The notes: generated from the letters alone by a model not told the origin. DNA of 11,722 bases from JBCCGE01 sp039029455 (GCA_039029455.1 JBCCGE010000099.1:1-11722); one strand, 5' to 3'. Positions 1 through 6,318 are shown, counted from the first letter of the stretch. Made by a program: numbers and translations.

Positions 1-96
1 AAAAGCTTAAAAACTATCAAAGCATTATTCAAGAGTGTGTGGGGCACTTTCATCAGAACTGAATGGTGGGGTAAGGGTCTTTTCACTTTTGCAAAA

Positions 97-132
97 CTCC
101 AACGGCCGTTGGAAATTGCAACGCCGTTGGAG
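97..132 (-). terminator. Hairpin terminator, probably bidirectional
   Basis: A perfect 10-bp inverted repeat, CTCCAACGGC at 97-106 and GCCGTTGGAG at 123-132, can be extended inward past one bulged base by four more pairs. On the minus strand the stem is followed by TTTT (complement of 93-96), and on the plus strand by TGCC and six T (137-142). It therefore fits a factor-independent terminator for the binding-protein gene that ends at 200, and could also stop transcription arriving from the left. The left arm sits inside a 14-nt palindrome, CCAACGGCCGTTGG (99-112), so an alternative fold exists. Confidence 0.6.
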
Positions 133-199
133 TGCCTTTTTTACATATTTTTCTTGCTGCGTTGTTACACCATTGGAATACAAAATTAGCTTTAATTTA

Positions 200-1102
200 T
201 CAAAAATTTATATCACAAAACTTGGCTTGGATCAATGCCTCATAGCAGCCATTTGAAAACTGTGTATTTAAAACGTACGACTCGGTCCACTGAATTCCAC
301 CCTCTTTCGGAACCACTGAGCTCACCGGTGCACCATCGCGCTCCAGAATGCCGGTCACCCAGTCTCCAATACCCACCATTGCGAGCATTTCACCATTCTT
401 CAGTCCGGCAAACGTTCCGCCAAAATCAAAGTAGCCTCCAATCTGCGGTTTCAGCGACAGGGTTTTATCCTGCACCGCCTGCCATTGACTCTCGCTGATG
501 TCAAATGGCCCCGGACTCGTATTACCGTTCAGGAGACTCATCTGCCCCAGACTGGGCAAGTGCCAGTCAAAATGTCCGACCTTACCTTTGAGTTTGGAAT
601 CCCAGAACACGTCGTATGTCGAGGCTTCCTCTGCAGTCAGCGCATCTTTGTTGTAGGACACGCCAAGATGCCCATAGCGTGTGATCAGAGAGTATTGCTT
701 ACCGTCCTTCCAATGCCCTTTGAAATTTCTGAAATCATCGTGCATCAGATCTTCCATTGGATAGTCATTGGGATCGAGTTCATCGACCAGATCAGATTCA
801 ATTAACAGCTGAGCATACTCGGCGTCGGTATGAATTAAATCGAAGGTTCCGGGAGGATTCTGAGCCAGAGCCGCCAGCATATTATCGCCACCCGCGTAAT
901 ATTTCGGCACAAACTTGACGTTATTTGCGGCCTCAAATTCAGCCACCATATCCGGCTCCGCGGTTCCGTACCAGCCCAGCATATTGATTTCTACAGGTTC
1001 CGCGTGCGCCTTTCTGGATGTCAGGATCATTGGCGCGGCCAGTGCCCCGGTCAAAGCGGTGGATGTTTTTATAAATTGTCGTCTGCTAAATTCTTTTTTC
1101 AA
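200..1102 (-). CDS. Tat-exported ABC transporter substrate-binding protein (PotD-like), C-terminally truncated
   Basis: This is a periplasmic solute-binding protein of the spermidine/putrescine (PotD, SBP_bac_8) type. The start is a TTG preceded by GAGGA at good spacing; the upstream ATG hits a stop after five codons. The N-terminus is a twin-arginine signal (S-R7-R8-Q-F-I-K, hydrophobic 15-27, probable cleavage after A32-H-A34). The mature part begins with a typical first strand, INMLGWYGTAEPDM, and contains family-like stretches such as the FDLIHTDAEYA and GVSYNKDALTAEE segments. It has 300 residues, whereas the family usually has about 340-370, and the last 20 or so residues run into AT-rich DNA and end abruptly without the usual C-terminal helices. 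No permease or ATPase gene is in the window. The ligand is unknown; the position after nucleobase genes (68-bp gap) suggests but does not prove a nucleobase-related solute. It may be a decaying remnant. Confidence 0.75.
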   Translation of the reverse strand: MKKEFSRRQFIKTSTALTGALAAPMILTSRKAHAEPVEINMLGWYGTAEPDMVAEFEAANNVKFVPKYYAGGDNMLAALAQNPPGTFDLIHTDAEYAQLLIESDLVDELDPNDYPMEDLMHDDFRNFKGHWKDGKQYSLITRYGHLGVSYNKDALTAEEASTYDVFWDSKLKGKVGHFDWHLPSLGQMSLLNGNTSPGPFDISESQWQAVQDKTLSLKPQIGGYFDFGGTFAGLKNGEMLAMVGIGDWVTGILERDGAPVSSVVPKEGGIQWTESYVLNTQFSNGCYEALIQAKFCDINF

Positions 1103-1170
1103 TTTCGGATCCTCATTAAATGTGTGCTGTTGGGTCGTTAACGGTTTGACGGATCCACCTGAACCCCAGG

Positions 1171-1803
1171 CTATCCGCGGTCAATATCCGGAAATCCATT
1201 TTCCGGTCTATATGTTTCGAAACTGTCCAGCGTCTGGCGATTGCACTGTTCCTGAATCGGGGAACCTGGAAGTGCACAGGATGACATCTTGAAGCGTGCC
1301 GCCATCTCCCGCGAAGCGTCGGTTTCTTCGATACATACTGCCGCAATCCCGGCCACAATTCCACCTTGGCGCTCAACAAGTTGAATTCCGGCAGTCATCG
1401 TGCCGCCGGTTTCGATCCACTGGTCAACCAAGAGTGCCCGCGTGCCCGGGGCGAATGCCGGATTTCGCATCTCCATCTGCTGAGTCTGGCCAGAATAATT
1501 GGTCATATCCACAACATCAAAGTCGACCGGCATTTTTCCGCCTTTACGGATGGTCAGAAAACCTTTCCGCATGCGCGTTGCCATCGCCGCTCCGAGCACG
1601 AAACCCGCCGCATCAAAGCCCGCAACTACATCAATGTCATCTCTATCAAAAGGCTCAAGCAAGTCATCCAGCATGGCATGGAACGCATCGGCGTTGATAT
1701 AGGCGGCAGAAGGGTCCAGCCAGGCATACTTCTCACCGCGGCTTCGCGGCGCCATCAGGGAAAAATACCAGCGATCTACAGAGCGGTCGATTGTCTCAGT
1801 CAT
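1171..1803 (-). CDS. Adenine-phosphoribosyltransferase-like PRTase
   Basis: A 210-residue type I phosphoribosyltransferase, which joins a nucleobase to PRPP; cytoplasmic. The diagnostic PRPP loop is at residues 124-136, ALLVDQWIETGGT. Classic family members have two acidic residues here (VDD); this one keeps D127 and has Q128. An earlier V-A-G-F-D-A-A-G stretch (60-67) matches the glycine-rich segment that precedes the hood and binds pyrophosphate in APRT-like enzymes. I start at the ATG at 1803 because AGG lies 7 nt upstream and because it overlaps the stop of the BtpA-like gene by 8 bp (AATGACTGA), indicating translational coupling; the reading frame is open further upstream, but that part overlaps the neighbour in another frame. 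The base used is not predictable: the D-to-Q change and the W-I-E loop set it apart from housekeeping Apt. Its coupled partner implies a shared pathway. Confidence 0.8.
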   Translation of the reverse strand: MTETIDRSVDRWYFSLMAPRSRGEKYAWLDPSAAYINADAFHAMLDDLLEPFDRDDIDVVAGFDAAGFVLGAAMATRMRKGFLTIRKGGKMPVDFDVVDMTNYSGQTQQMEMRNPAFAPGTRALLVDQWIETGGTMTAGIQLVERQGGIVAGIAAVCIEETDASREMAARFKMSSCALPGSPIQEQCNRQTLDSFETYRPENGFPDIDRG

Positions 1804-2548
1804 TGTTACCTGCTGCGCGAAGCAGTTCTCTAAGTTTAGAGGTTTCGACATTATAAAAGTCATTATCGACGTTAATGCCAGTAGCGACCAGTATTGCATC
1901 CAGCCGGTCACAGTATAAGCGTACATTGTCGGGAGTTACCCCTGATGCCAAAGCCAATGGCCGCATTCCAACCCCCGAACGGAAGGTGTTGATCTTGTCT
2001 GTCCCGGGCTCACACCCGGTCGCCACACCCGATGTGGTCACCACATCCATCCATTCCCGGGCTATTTCGGCAGACGTACGATAGTCTTCGGGCGCTACTT
2101 CGCGCTGCTTTTTAAAAGCTGTACCACCAAAATACAGTCCGCGCCAACCGCATTCAATTTTGATTCTCAGGATTTCATCGGCTTCGGGTTGGTCCGCTGC
2201 AGATCGTGATTCGTCAATACGGGCGTCATCTGCCCAGTATGCATCTATCCTGCAGCCAGCAGATTGCAGGTGGGCAAGTTTTGGAAAGGCGTACTTTCCG
2301 GTTACGCCAAGGAAATTGATGCCGATAAAGACGTCAGGGTATTTTCTTCGCGCCGCCTGAATGATTGGCAGAAAAGGCTCCACTCCAAAATCGTGGTTGA
2401 TCAGAAAAACGCCGTGGGCGCCGCCTGCAATTGCGCGCCCAATGTTTCGATCCGTCTGGTCTTCGTCCAGAACGTGAATAACCACAAATACAGCACAGCA
2501 ATCCGCGCCTACCAACTGCAGAAATTCTTTTCGATCTGCGAACTGCAT
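1796..2548 (-). CDS. BtpA/SgcQ-family TIM-barrel protein
   Basis: A 250-residue protein that I assign to the BtpA/SgcQ family (PF03437) from pattern. Near the N-terminus is an F-V-V-I-H-V-L strand (21-27), then A-G-G-A-H-G-V-F-L-I-N (41-51), I-G-I-N-F-L-G (75-81), D-V-V-T-T-S-G-V-A-T-G (168-178) and A-S-G-V-T-P-D-N-V (201-209), ending in a segment like the family's last barrel strand, V-A-T-G-I-N-V-D-N-D-F-Y-N (221-233). These repeat the beta/alpha-barrel strand ends, including the phosphate-binding SGVTP strand. BtpA was linked to photosystem I build-up in cyanobacteria, and SgcQ lies in a sugar operon of E. coli; a reaction is not established for the family. The start is ATG 2548, 50 bp after the cytosine deaminase stop, with no clear ribosome site. 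The 3' end overlaps the phosphoribosyltransferase by 8 bp, suggesting that it acts on a phosphoribosyl or nucleobase intermediate (inference). Confidence 0.75.
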   Translation of the reverse strand: MQFADRKEFLQLVGADCCAVFVVIHVLDEDQTDRNIGRAIAGGAHGVFLINHDFGVEPFLPIIQAARRKYPDVFIGINFLGVTGKYAFPKLAHLQSAGCRIDAYWADDARIDESRSAADQPEADEILRIKIECGWRGLYFGGTAFKKQREVAPEDYRTSAEIAREWMDVVTTSGVATGCEPGTDKINTFRSGVGMRPLALASGVTPDNVRLYCDRLDAILVATGINVDNDFYNVETSKLRELLRAAGNND

Positions 2549-2598
2549 GTCAAAGCACCGAAATGTCAGCCGATCCGATCACAATTGAACTCCAGCCG

Positions 2599-3069
2599 TC
2601 AGACTGACTCATTGCCCGCAATATCCTCAAACCATATTTCGGGCTTCTCATTAATAAATCGGGCCATCAGCGCCTTGCACTCCGGGTCATCCAGGAGAAC
2701 GACCTCTACGCCGTTGTCGCGGAGAAAATCTATGTTGCCCGGAAAATTGACATCTTCGCCGACCACAACACGCTGAATGCCAAAATGCAGAATCGCGCCG
2801 GTACACATCATGCATGGACTGAGCGTTGTGTACAGATCAACACCACTGTAACTGTCCTGTATTCCAGCCGTTCGAAGGCAATCCGTTTCACCATGCATAA
2901 CCGGATCGTTTTCCTGGACGCGCTTATTGCATCCCGACGCTATGACTTCACCATCCCTGACCATGACGGCACCGACAGGCACACCACCCTGGTCATAGCC
3001 CTTCTTCGCCGCAGCAAAAGCCGCGCGCATAAATCGCTGATCGGCTTTCCGGGAATCGGACGTGGTCAT
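2599..3069 (-). CDS. Fungal-type (Fcy1-like) cytosine deaminase
   Basis: A 156-residue zinc-dependent deaminase of the cytidine/deoxycytidylate deaminase fold. It closely resembles yeast cytosine deaminase Fcy1 (158 residues), not the amidohydrolase CodA of E. coli. Residues numbered from the ATG: G28-G-V-P-V-G-A-V, the zinc and proton-shuttle motif H59-G-E61, and S-P-C86-M-M-C89 for the other two zinc ligands. The run L-Y-T-T-L-S-P-C, V-V-V-G-E-D-V-N-F and the C-terminal tail with W146-F-E-D149 are all shared with Fcy1, where the tail covers the active site. Expected reaction: cytosine to uracil plus ammonia; the uracil could feed Upp, encoded next door. I chose the ATG at 3069, 5 nt after the previous gene's stop, because it gives the family length; a TTG at 3090 would add seven residues. 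Other small amino-pyrimidines or guanine-like bases are possible substrates. Confidence 0.88.
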   Translation of the reverse strand: MTTSDSRKADQRFMRAAFAAAKKGYDQGGVPVGAVMVRDGEVIASGCNKRVQENDPVMHGETDCLRTAGIQDSYSGVDLYTTLSPCMMCTGAILHFGIQRVVVGEDVNFPGNIDFLRDNGVEVVLLDDPECKALMARFINEKPEIWFEDIAGNESV

Positions 3070-3074
3070 AGTGT

Positions 3075-3476
3075 TCAGAGGCTGGTGCAATCGGTATGGG
3101 GAATAAATTTCACAGGCAGCTGTCGCTCGGCCAGCAGTTTGAGCGAATCCGAATTCAATGCCGTTCGGCCGACCACCAGCGCACCAATGGAAAATTGCAG
3201 CAGTGTGCCCGCCGTCAGCATATCCGGATACCCCGTTGAATAAAGCGTCAGCTCAGACTGATCGGCTCTTCGCCCGGCGCGTCGGATACAATCCATTTCC
3301 GCAACGGCTATCGGATCATTAAGCTGATGTGTGCGATCGCAGCTGCGGGCGACGATTGTTTCATCTTTAACCAGCACGGCTCCTACACCCTTGCCACCCT
3401 CAGCAACGCTTTTGCGTGCCTCCGCCGCTGCCTCAGCGAGGAACCGTTCGTGGTGCCGAGATTCTGAATCGTGCAT
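3075..3476 (-). CDS. Zinc-less deaminase-fold paralogue (probable pseudoenzyme)
   Basis: A 133-residue relative of the adjacent cytosine deaminase, probably from duplication. Aligning the two, H-G-E becomes V58-A-E60, and S-P-C-M-M-C becomes Y-P-D85-M-L-T88. The catalytic glutamate is kept while all three zinc ligands (His, Cys, Cys) are gone. Scaffold stretches remain: G-V-G-A-V-L-V (30-36), L-N-D-P (52-55), E-M-D-C-I-R-R-A-G (60-68), L-Y-S-T (78-81), and the V-V-G strand (101-103). It lacks the W-x-E-D lid at the C-terminus. The frame is intact and it is the first gene of the run, so it looks maintained rather than decayed. A regulatory or structural partner of the active deaminase (heterodimer, as with eukaryotic Tad2/Tad3) is one inference; a base-binding protein is another. 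No clear ribosome site precedes the ATG. Confidence 0.78.
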   Translation of the reverse strand: MHDSESRHHERFLAEAAAEARKSVAEGGKGVGAVLVKDETIVARSCDRTHQLNDPIAVAEMDCIRRAGRRADQSELTLYSTGYPDMLTAGTLLQFSIGALVVGRTALNSDSLKLLAERQLPVKFIPHTDCTSL

Positions 3477-3539
3477 TTGGTCTGAATTTCGTTATGGTGT
3501 ACATTGAATGATCAACAACAATACCGCAACGGCACAGCA
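3477..3539. promoter_or_regulatory. Divergent intergenic region between the salvage run and upp
   Basis: Only 63 bp separate the two divergent starts, so the promoters for the minus-strand run and for upp must overlap here or lie within the flanking coding sequence. I see no convincing pair of -35 and -10 boxes, no strong Shine-Dalgarno sequence for either gene, and no clear operator. The arrangement makes joint regulation likely. Confidence 0.4.
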
Positions 3540-4166
3540 ATGAACATCAATATTGTCGATCATCCACTGATTCAACACAAATTGACTCTGATGAGGCGCG
3601 AGGAAACCTCGAGTAGCAGCTTCCGCCAGCTGGTGAATGAAATTGCAATGTTGCTTGGCTACGAGCTGACTCGAGATCTTGAAGTCACGAATATCACAAT
3701 CAAAACGCCGCTTGAAGAAATGGAGTCGCCGGTGCTGGCGGGTAAAAAACTGTGCTTTATCTCAATTTTAAGAGCCGGCAACGGACTTCTGGACGGCATG
3801 CTCAACCTGATTCCCGCCGCTCGCGTCGGTCACGTGGGACTGTATAGGGACCCTGCCACACTGGTTGCTGTTGAATACTACTACAAGGTACCGGCCGATA
3901 TAGGCGATCGATTGGCCATTGTGGTCGACCCCATGCTGGCGACCGCAAACTCGGCCATCGCGGCCGTCGAGCGTCTCAAGCAGGGCGGTGCCAGACGGAT
4001 GAAATTTGCCTGCCTGCTCGCCGCACCTGAAGGTGTAAAAGCGTTCAATGCAGCTCATCCCGATGTTGAGCTCTATACCGCGGCGCTGGACAGACAGCTC
4101 AACGAACACGGCTATATTCTTCCCGGCCTTGGCGATGCCGGAGATCGCATTTTCGGCACAAAATAA
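3540..4166 (+). CDS. upp: Uracil phosphoribosyltransferase
   Basis: Converts uracil and PRPP to UMP in pyrimidine salvage; cytoplasmic. The ATG at 3540 gives 208 residues, the exact length of E. coli Upp, and begins M-N-I-N-I-V-D-H-P-L like the family; a TTG at 3504 would add 12 unmatched residues. Seen motifs: I-L-R-A-G (76-80), the PRPP loop V-D-P-M-L-A-T-A-N-S (129-138), A-A-P-E-G (161-165), and the uracil-binding C-terminus G-Y-I-L-P-G-L-G-D-A-G-D (191-202) ending I-F-G-T-K. The PRPP loop normally reads ATGGS or ATGNS; here the first glycine is Ala136, which is unusual. The divergent cytosine deaminase supplies its substrate. It converges with the decarboxylase gene, 40 bp away. Confidence 0.96.
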   Translation: MNINIVDHPLIQHKLTLMRREETSSSSFRQLVNEIAMLLGYELTRDLEVTNITIKTPLEEMESPVLAGKKLCFISILRAGNGLLDGMLNLIPAARVGHVGLYRDPATLVAVEYYYKVPADIGDRLAIVVDPMLATANSAIAAVERLKQGGARRMKFACLLAAPEGVKAFNAAHPDVELYTAALDRQLNEHGYILPGLGDAGDRIFGTK

Positions 4167-4175
4167 TCCACAGTT

Positions 4176-4197
4176 AAAACCGGGTCTGTCCTGTTTT
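4176..4197. terminator. Weak candidate bidirectional terminator
   Basis: Between the convergent stops of upp and the decarboxylase, AAAAC (4176-4180) pairs with GTTTT (4193-4197), with a mismatch and a short G-rich/C-rich inner stem. A-tract, stem and T-tract in both directions suit two convergent genes, but the stem is short. Confidence 0.25.
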
Positions 4198-4206
4198 GTG
4201 CGGGCG

Positions 4207-5646
4207 TTAGTCGTCGAGCTCTGTGAGGACGCAGCGAGCGTATCTTTCGCCCGCATCGATAACCCCCTGAACATCCTCAAACTTTGTTCTGGGATTAATC
4301 AGACACAACCTCAATACCCGACGTCGTCGCAGTGTTGTCGTGGTCACCATCGCCTGGCCACTGTCCATCAGGTTTCGTGATATACCTTCATTAATCTGAT
4401 CCAGCGTTTGGTCGTCCAGAGGCTTGTGGAGCGGGTTGTAGCGAAAATTGATTACAGCCAGCGACGCTGTGGTCACAATTTCCCATGTACTACTTGAACG
4501 AAGGTATTCTTCGACTCGTTCAGTGAGCTCTATGTTGTAGGTCACTGCCCCTGAAAACGCCTCTACACCATAGGTCTTTAACGACATATACAACTTTAAC
4601 GCCTTGAAATTGCGCGTCAATTGCACACCGTGGTCGTAAAAATTAATCTCGGAAGAATTGCCCTCGACATCCTGCAGATATTCGGGAGTTTCAGTAAATG
4701 TATCCGACAACCAGTATCGGTCCCGCACCAGAAGACAGCCGATTTCATACGGCTGAAAAAACCATTTGTGCGGATCCACCGTTACCGAGTGTGCCCGACT
4801 GATTCCATTGAACAGCGACTTATTATTATCGCTTAGTACACCTGCACCACCATACGCCGCATCAACATGCAGCCAGATGTCATCGCCAGCGCACAGATCC
4901 GCGAGTGCGTCGAGTGGATCAACCGCCCCTGTATTGGTTGTGCCGGCAGAAGCGATGATCATCAGCGGATTTAATCCGGCTCGTTTGTCACTGAACAGAC
5001 TTTTTTCGAGTCGTTCCATATCCAGCCGAAACAACTCATCTGTCGGCACGATGCGAATCTGACTTTTGCGAAAGCCCAGAATACTGAGCGCTTTAATATT
5101 CGACGAATGTGCCTGATCGGAAAGGTAAACGACTGCGGTTGAAAAATCCTCGCCACACCGAACCCGGCGGGCGGTCACAATAGCAGTGAGGTTTGCCATT
5201 GATCCGCCACTGGTAAATGTGCCGCCGCCTTCTTTAACGGGCAGTTCAAAACGCTGTAAAAGCCAGTTGATTAGTTTGATTTCCACGCTGGATGCCGCCG
5301 GTGCAGCCATCCAGCTTCCGGTGAAGACATTGAATCCGGAGGCCAGAAAATCCGCCAGATTGGATATGTAATTGCCGGGACCCGGCACAAATGCGAAAGC
5401 CTTTGGATGGGCGGGAATACTGCAATTCGCGAGTACGTCATTGACGACATGGTCTATCACAGAGACCGGATCGTCAGCGTCCATGGAAAAATCACCCGAG
5501 AGCAGGGCGTCCATGTCGCCGCGTGAAGCCCGGCATACCGGTTTTTTGTTATCCAGCGCGCACAAATGGTCGACAAGCTGATCGACCACTCTGTATCCCA
5601 ATGCGCGCATGTCGGTTTCTGAATGTTGCAGGCGTGTGTGTGTCAT
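4207..5646 (-). CDS. PLP-dependent aromatic-L-amino-acid-type decarboxylase (group II)
   Basis: A 479-residue fold-type I pyridoxal-phosphate enzyme of PF00282, the usual length for aromatic amino acid (DOPA/tryptophan/tyrosine) decarboxylases. Visible residues: substrate-side P-G-N-Y (89-93 region), G-G-T-F-T-S-G-G-S (141-149) binding phosphate, S-D-Q-A-H180-S-S with the ring-stacking His, H-V-D262-A-A-Y-G-G contacting the pyridine nitrogen, and D-P-H-K294-W carrying the Schiff-base lysine. In the mobile loop, Tyr337 aligns with the catalytic Tyr332 of DOPA decarboxylase, which supports decarboxylation rather than aldehyde-synthase chemistry (those have Phe). A strong Shine-Dalgarno, AGGAGA, lies 7 nt upstream of the ATG. 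It is divergent from an Lrp/AsnC regulator that may control it. The exact substrate (tyrosine, tryptophan, DOPA, phenylalanine or other) cannot be read. Confidence 0.9.
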   Translation of the reverse strand: MTHTRLQHSETDMRALGYRVVDQLVDHLCALDNKKPVCRASRGDMDALLSGDFSMDADDPVSVIDHVVNDVLANCSIPAHPKAFAFVPGPGNYISNLADFLASGFNVFTGSWMAAPAASSVEIKLINWLLQRFELPVKEGGGTFTSGGSMANLTAIVTARRVRCGEDFSTAVVYLSDQAHSSNIKALSILGFRKSQIRIVPTDELFRLDMERLEKSLFSDKRAGLNPLMIIASAGTTNTGAVDPLDALADLCAGDDIWLHVDAAYGGAGVLSDNNKSLFNGISRAHSVTVDPHKWFFQPYEIGCLLVRDRYWLSDTFTETPEYLQDVEGNSSEINFYDHGVQLTRNFKALKLYMSLKTYGVEAFSGAVTYNIELTERVEEYLRSSSTWEIVTTASLAVINFRYNPLHKPLDDQTLDQINEGISRNLMDSGQAMVTTTTLRRRRVLRLCLINPRTKFEDVQGVIDAGERYARCVLTELDD

Positions 5647-5652
5647 GTACGG

Positions 5653-5658
5653 TCTCCT
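5653..5658 (-). promoter_or_regulatory. Strong ribosome binding site of the decarboxylase gene
   Basis: AGGAGA on the minus strand, separated by six to seven bases from the ATG at 5646. It is the best Shine-Dalgarno sequence in the window and fixes this start. Confidence 0.8.
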
Positions 5659-5730
5659 GATAAGAACCGGCAGTCACGATCACGTGGAATCTGCGGGTTC
5701 GCTATTCACATACTTTAGTGCCTTAGATTC

Positions 5731-5759
5731 GATAAATGTTTGCATAAATCTCTTATCAA
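5731..5759 (-). promoter_or_regulatory. Candidate promoter for the decarboxylase gene
   Basis: On the minus strand TTGATA (complement of 5754-5759) matches the -35 consensus in five of six positions, and TTTATC (complement of 5731-5736) lies 17 bp downstream as a poor -10. The region is AT-rich. The -10 match is weak, so this is tentative. Confidence 0.3.
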
Positions 5760-5772
5760 AACTAAATACTGG

Positions 5773-5801
5773 ATGATTTCTTTGCTTTTATGAAATATAA
5801 A
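5773..5801 (+). promoter_or_regulatory. Candidate promoter for the Lrp/AsnC regulator gene
   Basis: TATAAA at 5796-5801 is a good -10 match, with ATGATT 17 bp upstream as a weak -35. Transcription would begin near 5808, leaving a leader of about 20 nt before the ATG at 5830. It overlaps the inverted repeat that begins at 5800. Confidence 0.35.
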
Positions 5802-5816
5802 GGGAATTTGTCCCTT
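5800..5816. promoter_or_regulatory. Perfect inverted repeat, possible Lrp-type operator
   Basis: AAGGGA and TCCCTT surround an ATTTG spacer. The 17-bp size and AT-rich centre resemble sites bound by Lrp/AsnC dimers, and the location, over the end of the probable -10 box and just before the regulator's own start, suits autoregulation. Binding itself is an inference. Confidence 0.4.
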
Positions 5817-5829
5817 ACAAAAATTTCAG

Positions 5830-6291
5830 ATGCCACATCCTGGAAAAACCGATCGACTGATTTTGAATGCACTGCAGAAAAACGGGCGAACAACGTTGTC
5901 CGAGATATCACATAAAGTCCACTTGTCCAGCTCTCAGGTGCAAAGACGAATCCGACATCTGGAGGAAACCGGCGTGATCGAGCAATACACCGCATTGGTT
6001 GACCGTGAACGGCTCGGATTCACTGTAGTGGTCTTCGCAGAAGTGACGCTACACTATCAGGGTAAGAAGTCCGCAGAACAGTTTCATAATGCCGTGCAGA
6101 ATGTTCCGGAAATTCTTGAACTGCATCGAATCAGCGGAGACTCTGACTATCTATTGAAAATTATCGCCAAAGACCTCCAGCAGTACTCGGTCTTTGCTCA
6201 GGACAAACTTATGGCGCTACCGAATGTTGAGAGACTGCGGTCACTCATCGTTATGGATTCTCCTAAAACTTCCACGCAAATTCCGTGTTGA
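5830..6291 (+). CDS. Lrp/AsnC-family transcriptional regulator
   Basis: A 153-residue feast/famine regulator of typical length. Residues 7-60 form the helix-turn-helix part: T-D-R-L-I-L-N-A-L-Q-K-N-G-R (7-20) and the recognition-helix area L-S-S-S-Q-V-Q-R-R-I-R-H-L-E (32-45), followed by G-V-I-E-Q-Y-T-A-L-V-D (48-58). The rest is the RAM (AsnC ligand-binding) domain, with V-V-F-A-E-V-T-L strand, L-E-L-H-R-I-S-G-D-S-D-Y-L-L-K containing the G-D-x-D-Y motif that lines the amino-acid pocket, and a C-terminal L-R-S-L-I-V-M strand. It likely forms dimers or octamers and senses an amino acid. It is divergent from the decarboxylase and 27 bp upstream of the D-amino-acid transaminase, so both are likely targets; the effector is probably an amino acid substrate of these enzymes (inference). 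Confidence 0.93.
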   Translation: MPHPGKTDRLILNALQKNGRTTLSEISHKVHLSSSQVQRRIRHLEETGVIEQYTALVDRERLGFTVVVFAEVTLHYQGKKSAEQFHNAVQNVPEILELHRISGDSDYLLKIIAKDLQQYSVFAQDKLMALPNVERLRSLIVMDSPKTSTQIPC

Positions 6292-6318
6292 TACCAATAA
6301 CCTTTCAATAAGATCACA

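Noticed and set aside
25..213. Minus-strand open frame of about 60 codons left of the binding-protein stop, as its missing C-terminus
   Set aside because: It is in a different frame, includes both arms of the terminator hairpin, and does not resemble the helices that normally end this family; a frameshift repair would not restore a plausible protein by eye.
35..256. Plus-strand 73-codon frame at the left end
   Set aside because: It crosses the hairpin terminator and the 3' end of the binding-protein gene on the other strand, has low-complexity AT-driven composition and matches nothing I know.
1804..1926. Longer N-terminus for the phosphoribosyltransferase (251 residues)
   Set aside because: The extra 41 codons lie inside the BtpA-like gene in another frame and look nothing like a phosphoribosyltransferase N-terminus; ATG 1803 has an AGG site and a classic overlap.
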